A stretch of DNA of 64,000 bases. Source: Melastoma dodecandrum. Lineage: Eukaryota; Streptophyta; Magnoliopsida; Myrtales; Melastomataceae. The position numbers and the translations under genes are program-made. Below the pieces are notes generated by a model. The model was not told the DNA's origin. It searched no databases and saw only the letters and a list, made by a program, of their open reading frames with translations. The stretch is taken from the NCBI GenBank assembly GCA_029817715.1, contig JARUPY010000297.1, positions 107,797-171,796 of the forward strand, in the 5' to 3' direction. Shown piece by piece: positions 61,001 to 64,000 of the stretch (positions are counted from its first letter, which is position 1; every line of letters starts with the position of its first letter).

Positions 61001-63739
61001 ATGACGTTTGGAATTAATGAATGGAGACAAATATCAATAATAATCGGGATGGACAAGACCCTCGTCGTCGTCTCGAGTGGTCTGCCCTGAGATATTGGAC
61101 TGGGGGACACCAGAAATTCAGTCCCCATTTTGTAAACCACCCCCCTTTCTGGAAATGCAAGTCACACCAGCCGTTCATTCATTCCAACTCCACGAAATGC
61201 AAGCTTTACTTTTCCAAAACAACCTTCTCATCTTTTCCCTTTTCGTCCCTGAAATATGCGACGTTTTCTTATTGCCGCTCTAATCCTTTTTTGTCTCGTC
61301 GTTTCATTCGATCCGGTAACACCGCAAACCTGCTCGGTCACGGCAACTGGGCGAGTATCGATTCAGTGGTTTCTTTAGTTTGAGATCCGACGGGAACCCA
61401 AGCCAATTTCTGATGCATTGGGGATTGTACAAAAATCATCCTCCGCATGCCTCGTGAATGTATAAACCTTAACTCGTTTGATCTAAAAGCTTAAGCTATT
61501 GCGTGAGACTTGTTTTATATTATATAATTTTAACGATACGTAATTCCCTGGTAATTGGTAGATTAACGAGGCCCCTTCATGGTGTCCATGTAAGAACTAA
61601 GTCTTGATCCGATATCTCTCGCCGCTCGAAAAGGCTATATTACTTCGGTGACCTTCGCAGTTTTCTGTTTCAACCAGCTTCTTCTGAACTTGGGGCTCAG
61701 GCCAATCCATCGGAACGGACATATTCACCACCAGCAGAAAACCCATTGAAGAATGTCCATCCTATGTTATCAATCGATCAATCTTAAAAACCAAAATACG
61801 AGGTGGAAACTTTAAGATCATTTGTCAATACAAGCGAGAATGATGGATGGGTCCTCTGAGGGAGAGGCACTAACAAAGTGGAATTATTAAAAAAAAAAGT
61901 AAGGAACCTTTCCTCGTAAACCCTAATTTGTTTATTTTATTCCATTTGCTCTACTAATTTTTTTTTTTAGTTTCTGTTTAAAAAAATTAAAATAAAATGG
62001 AGGAACACTCTGTCATTCCAATAGGAATGTCCTATTCGGTGCCCACCAACAAGTAGGGGTTTCTAACTTTTCTTGCACCCCAACTAATGATTGGTATCAA
62101 GTTCAAATGGTGGTAATCAAAGTTGGTTGTGATTGTGAAGGAGAGCCTTCCGAATTTCGGGTGTCCATAAGAAAGAGTTAGGTCCAGGGGTTTTGTCATG
62201 ATTTGTAATCCAATCAAACATACAAAAGAAAACTAAATGACTAGAAACTTGATATCATCAGAACGAAAGATTAGAAGAAAAATTAAGAGAATGGTGGGTG
62301 ACGAGGAAGTTAAAAACGTACTTACCTTGTTTAAAATGCACATAATTTTTTTACTAATAAGGAGATTTTCGAGAACCATTGTCCTAAAGGCTTTTATATC
62401 GACGTAAAATCCTTTAGGGACCGTCCGCAAGACCTAACCCTCGACAAGTGAATCCTCCGCTGGCCGCTCTTTTACGTTCTATCTTATAAAAATGTACGTA
62501 AACTTTTTTTTCGCGAATATGTAATGCTTTTACGAACAGCTAACCAGGGAACATAAAAGTATTATTAACCAAAGATACATGTCATGTTGGTCCGGACAAA
62601 GTGGGCCGAATATGCATCTAAGACCGATGCCATGAACTCACCTCACCAATAAAAATTGGATATAACTCCAATTCTTATCACCGTGAAAAAATCCATTGAA
62701 TGAATGTTTTCAAACACATGACACGGGAAAAGAGACCGCTGGATGATATAGTATTTAGTAGCAACTCTACCGCACTCCCTAAAATTAGTTAAGTCGGGGA
62801 CCCATCGATATAAATTAATAATCATCCGATTAGTTGTGAAGAACATTGGGCCGGCATTTATATGGGCCGAATGGGCCTTGTTAAAAATGGCTCTTAATGG
62901 GAAGGCAGTCCACAAATACTAACGGGACGTCCTACTTGTTATATAACTCGGAAGATTCCTGTTATAAGTGATACGGTATAACTGAACAACTTCCGTATTA
63001 AGGTAATACTTTTTTTATATAATTAAGGGGTTGAATAACTGGTTCAATGTCAGGATCAACGTTCTAATCGTTTTCTCCTTTTTCCAATTTATTTATGCCC
63101 CCAATCAATCAGAGACAACAAACAAGACAAAGAGAAAAAGATTAATAAAAAAACCAAGTTGGATTTCCCTCTTTCCTCTCCCATTGATTTTTTTTTTTCA
63201 CCCCCCAAAAAAACACAACAAAAAACTTAAACAAAAGAAAAAAAATTCAACATCACCCGTCAAACGGACAGACGTAATTATGATTTTTCTTCCCGTGGAA
63301 GTTTTTTTGAACAATTTAAAAAAAAAAATACGAGTTATATTAACTTATTTCACAAAATATTAAAGATCGATTTTCCCCTTGATGATTCGAATTCGGATAA
63401 TCAAAATAAACTTGTGGCCCAGAAATATTTCCCACGAATAATGTCCTAAAAATATCAAAATATATGTTCCGAGCATAATTGAATATGTCTGTCCCTTATT
63501 GATGTTGGCACCATCCCCTTGTCCATTATTCCCATCCGCCCAAAATTTTACAACCTACAACATTATTTTTGTTTTGGAATTTAGTACATCAAAATCCCCA
63601 TCCTCCTCCCGATACATACGATGAGGATTGAGTATCCTTATCCCATTGATTTTTGGACACGGAAACAAGAAAACAAGAATGAGGTTGAGTTTTCGAGAGC
63701 AAGGCCCTCCTCCCTCCTCCATCATCAATTCTTTGCCAC
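60187..63739. other. Long AT-rich spacer
   Basis: No supported gene. Holds an A-run of about 42 bases at 60957-60998 and further shorter A/T runs. The open frame at 61021-61383 has no recognisable features. The left end is the promoter side of the UGT84A-like gene. Confidence 0.4.
60957..60998 (+). repeat. Poly(A) run, about 42 bases
   Basis: Uninterrupted A-run. It may be a simple repeat or the tail of an old retroposon; no retroposon body was recognised to its left. Confidence 0.7.
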
Positions 63740-64000
63740 ACGATGATGAATCGTTTGCATTTCACCAGTTCATGATCTGGGACCATCATCTCCTTCACCA
63801 ACGATTCGATGTTTCCTGTCGGAGGAACCCTCCTCGCTCCACCGCTTCAAGGGCCGCCCTCTTTAAACCTTCCGCGTTCTTCCTCAGTTCCTCCGCTCTA
63901 GGGCCCTCCATTGACCCTGCCTCGATGCAACGTTATTGACATCCCTCTTCCTCTGCAGTTTGGGGGTCCTTGCCGTTGATTCTCACGCCGTTCTTGAAGG
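63740..64000 (-). pseudogene. C-terminal end of a family-1 UDP-glycosyltransferase, partial and frame-broken
   Basis: Minus-strand reading from the right edge gives FKNGVRINGKD, then CIEAGSMEGPRAEELRKNAE and ALEAVERGG, and in another frame SSDR and IESLVKEMM. This is the standard end of plant UGTs (the helix after the PSPG box and the EGGSSDRN motif). Extra single bases next to GGG and AAA runs shift the frame, and a stop interrupts the first part. The rest of the gene lies beyond the window. The exact end is uncertain because the last frame stays open to 63589. Confidence 0.65.

Noticed and set aside
61021..61383. Open frame of 120 codons after the poly(A) run
   Set aside because: No recognisable domain, no splice or promoter support; probably chance.
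1..64000. tRNA, rRNA, CRISPR array or bacterial operon
   Set aside because: I saw no cloverleaf or rRNA core sequences and no regularly spaced short repeats; the intron-rich plant genes rule out a prokaryotic reading. A tRNA scan was not possible by eye over every base.

Overview
The window is plant nuclear DNA. Genes have many small exons with GT-AG introns and AT-rich spacers, and the families are plant ones: TIR-NB-ARC-LRR immune receptors, a vacuolar sorting receptor, a PHD-homeodomain protein, an arabinogalactan protein, a GASA peptide and family-1 UDP-glycosyltransferases. It is a eudicot, because TNL receptors are abundant. A UGT84A-type sequence and a serine-carboxypeptidase-like fragment would fit a tannin-rich lineage such as Myrtales (for example pomegranate), but that placement is inference.

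Layout. 0-1.7 kb: 5'-truncated SCPL fragment (-) next to a decayed LTR-retrotransposon gag (+). 2.2-4.8 kb: CYSTM membrane peptide gene and a PMEI-domain gene. 5.6-19.7 kb: TNL cluster, with TNL1 (-) and TNL2 (+) head to head, a broken TIR gene (-), then TNL3 (+); a TRIM-like LTR lies inside it. 21.5 kb: short MEGLIP-type gene with a frame break (-). 23.4-28.5 kb: vacuolar sorting receptor, 12 exons, with a long hairpin repeat in intron 9. 30.1-32.5 kb: plastid soluble pyrophosphatase. 33.8-37.8 kb: HAT3.1-like PHD-homeodomain gene (-). 40.0-40.3 kb: GASA gene with an in-frame stop (-). 40.7-46.8 kb: DHU1-like LRR/WD40 gene (-). 47.4-48.1 kb: GPI-anchored AGP (-). 49.7-50.7 kb: plastid SWIB protein (+). 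51.8-53.4 kb: polyamine transporter with two compensating frame shifts (-). 54.0-55.0 kb: UBP-type zinc finger protein (-). 55.1-56.8 kb: two plant basic secretory protease genes (-), both broken. 58.6-60.2 kb: UGT84A-like gene full of one-base indels (-). 63.7-64 kb: end of another UGT (-).

Genes working together. Most genes are unrelated housekeeping or cell-wall loci. The exception is the TNL cluster: TNL1 has an intact P-loop and MHD motif, while its divergent neighbour TNL2 has lost the P-loop lysine, which recalls paired NLR systems. TNL2 also carries an expanded N-terminal repeat and a hydrophobic C-terminus.

Quality remark. From about 51 kb onward, several conserved proteins are interrupted by one-base indels, mostly extra or missing copies of a neighbouring base. 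Some apparent pseudogenes there may be assembly errors.
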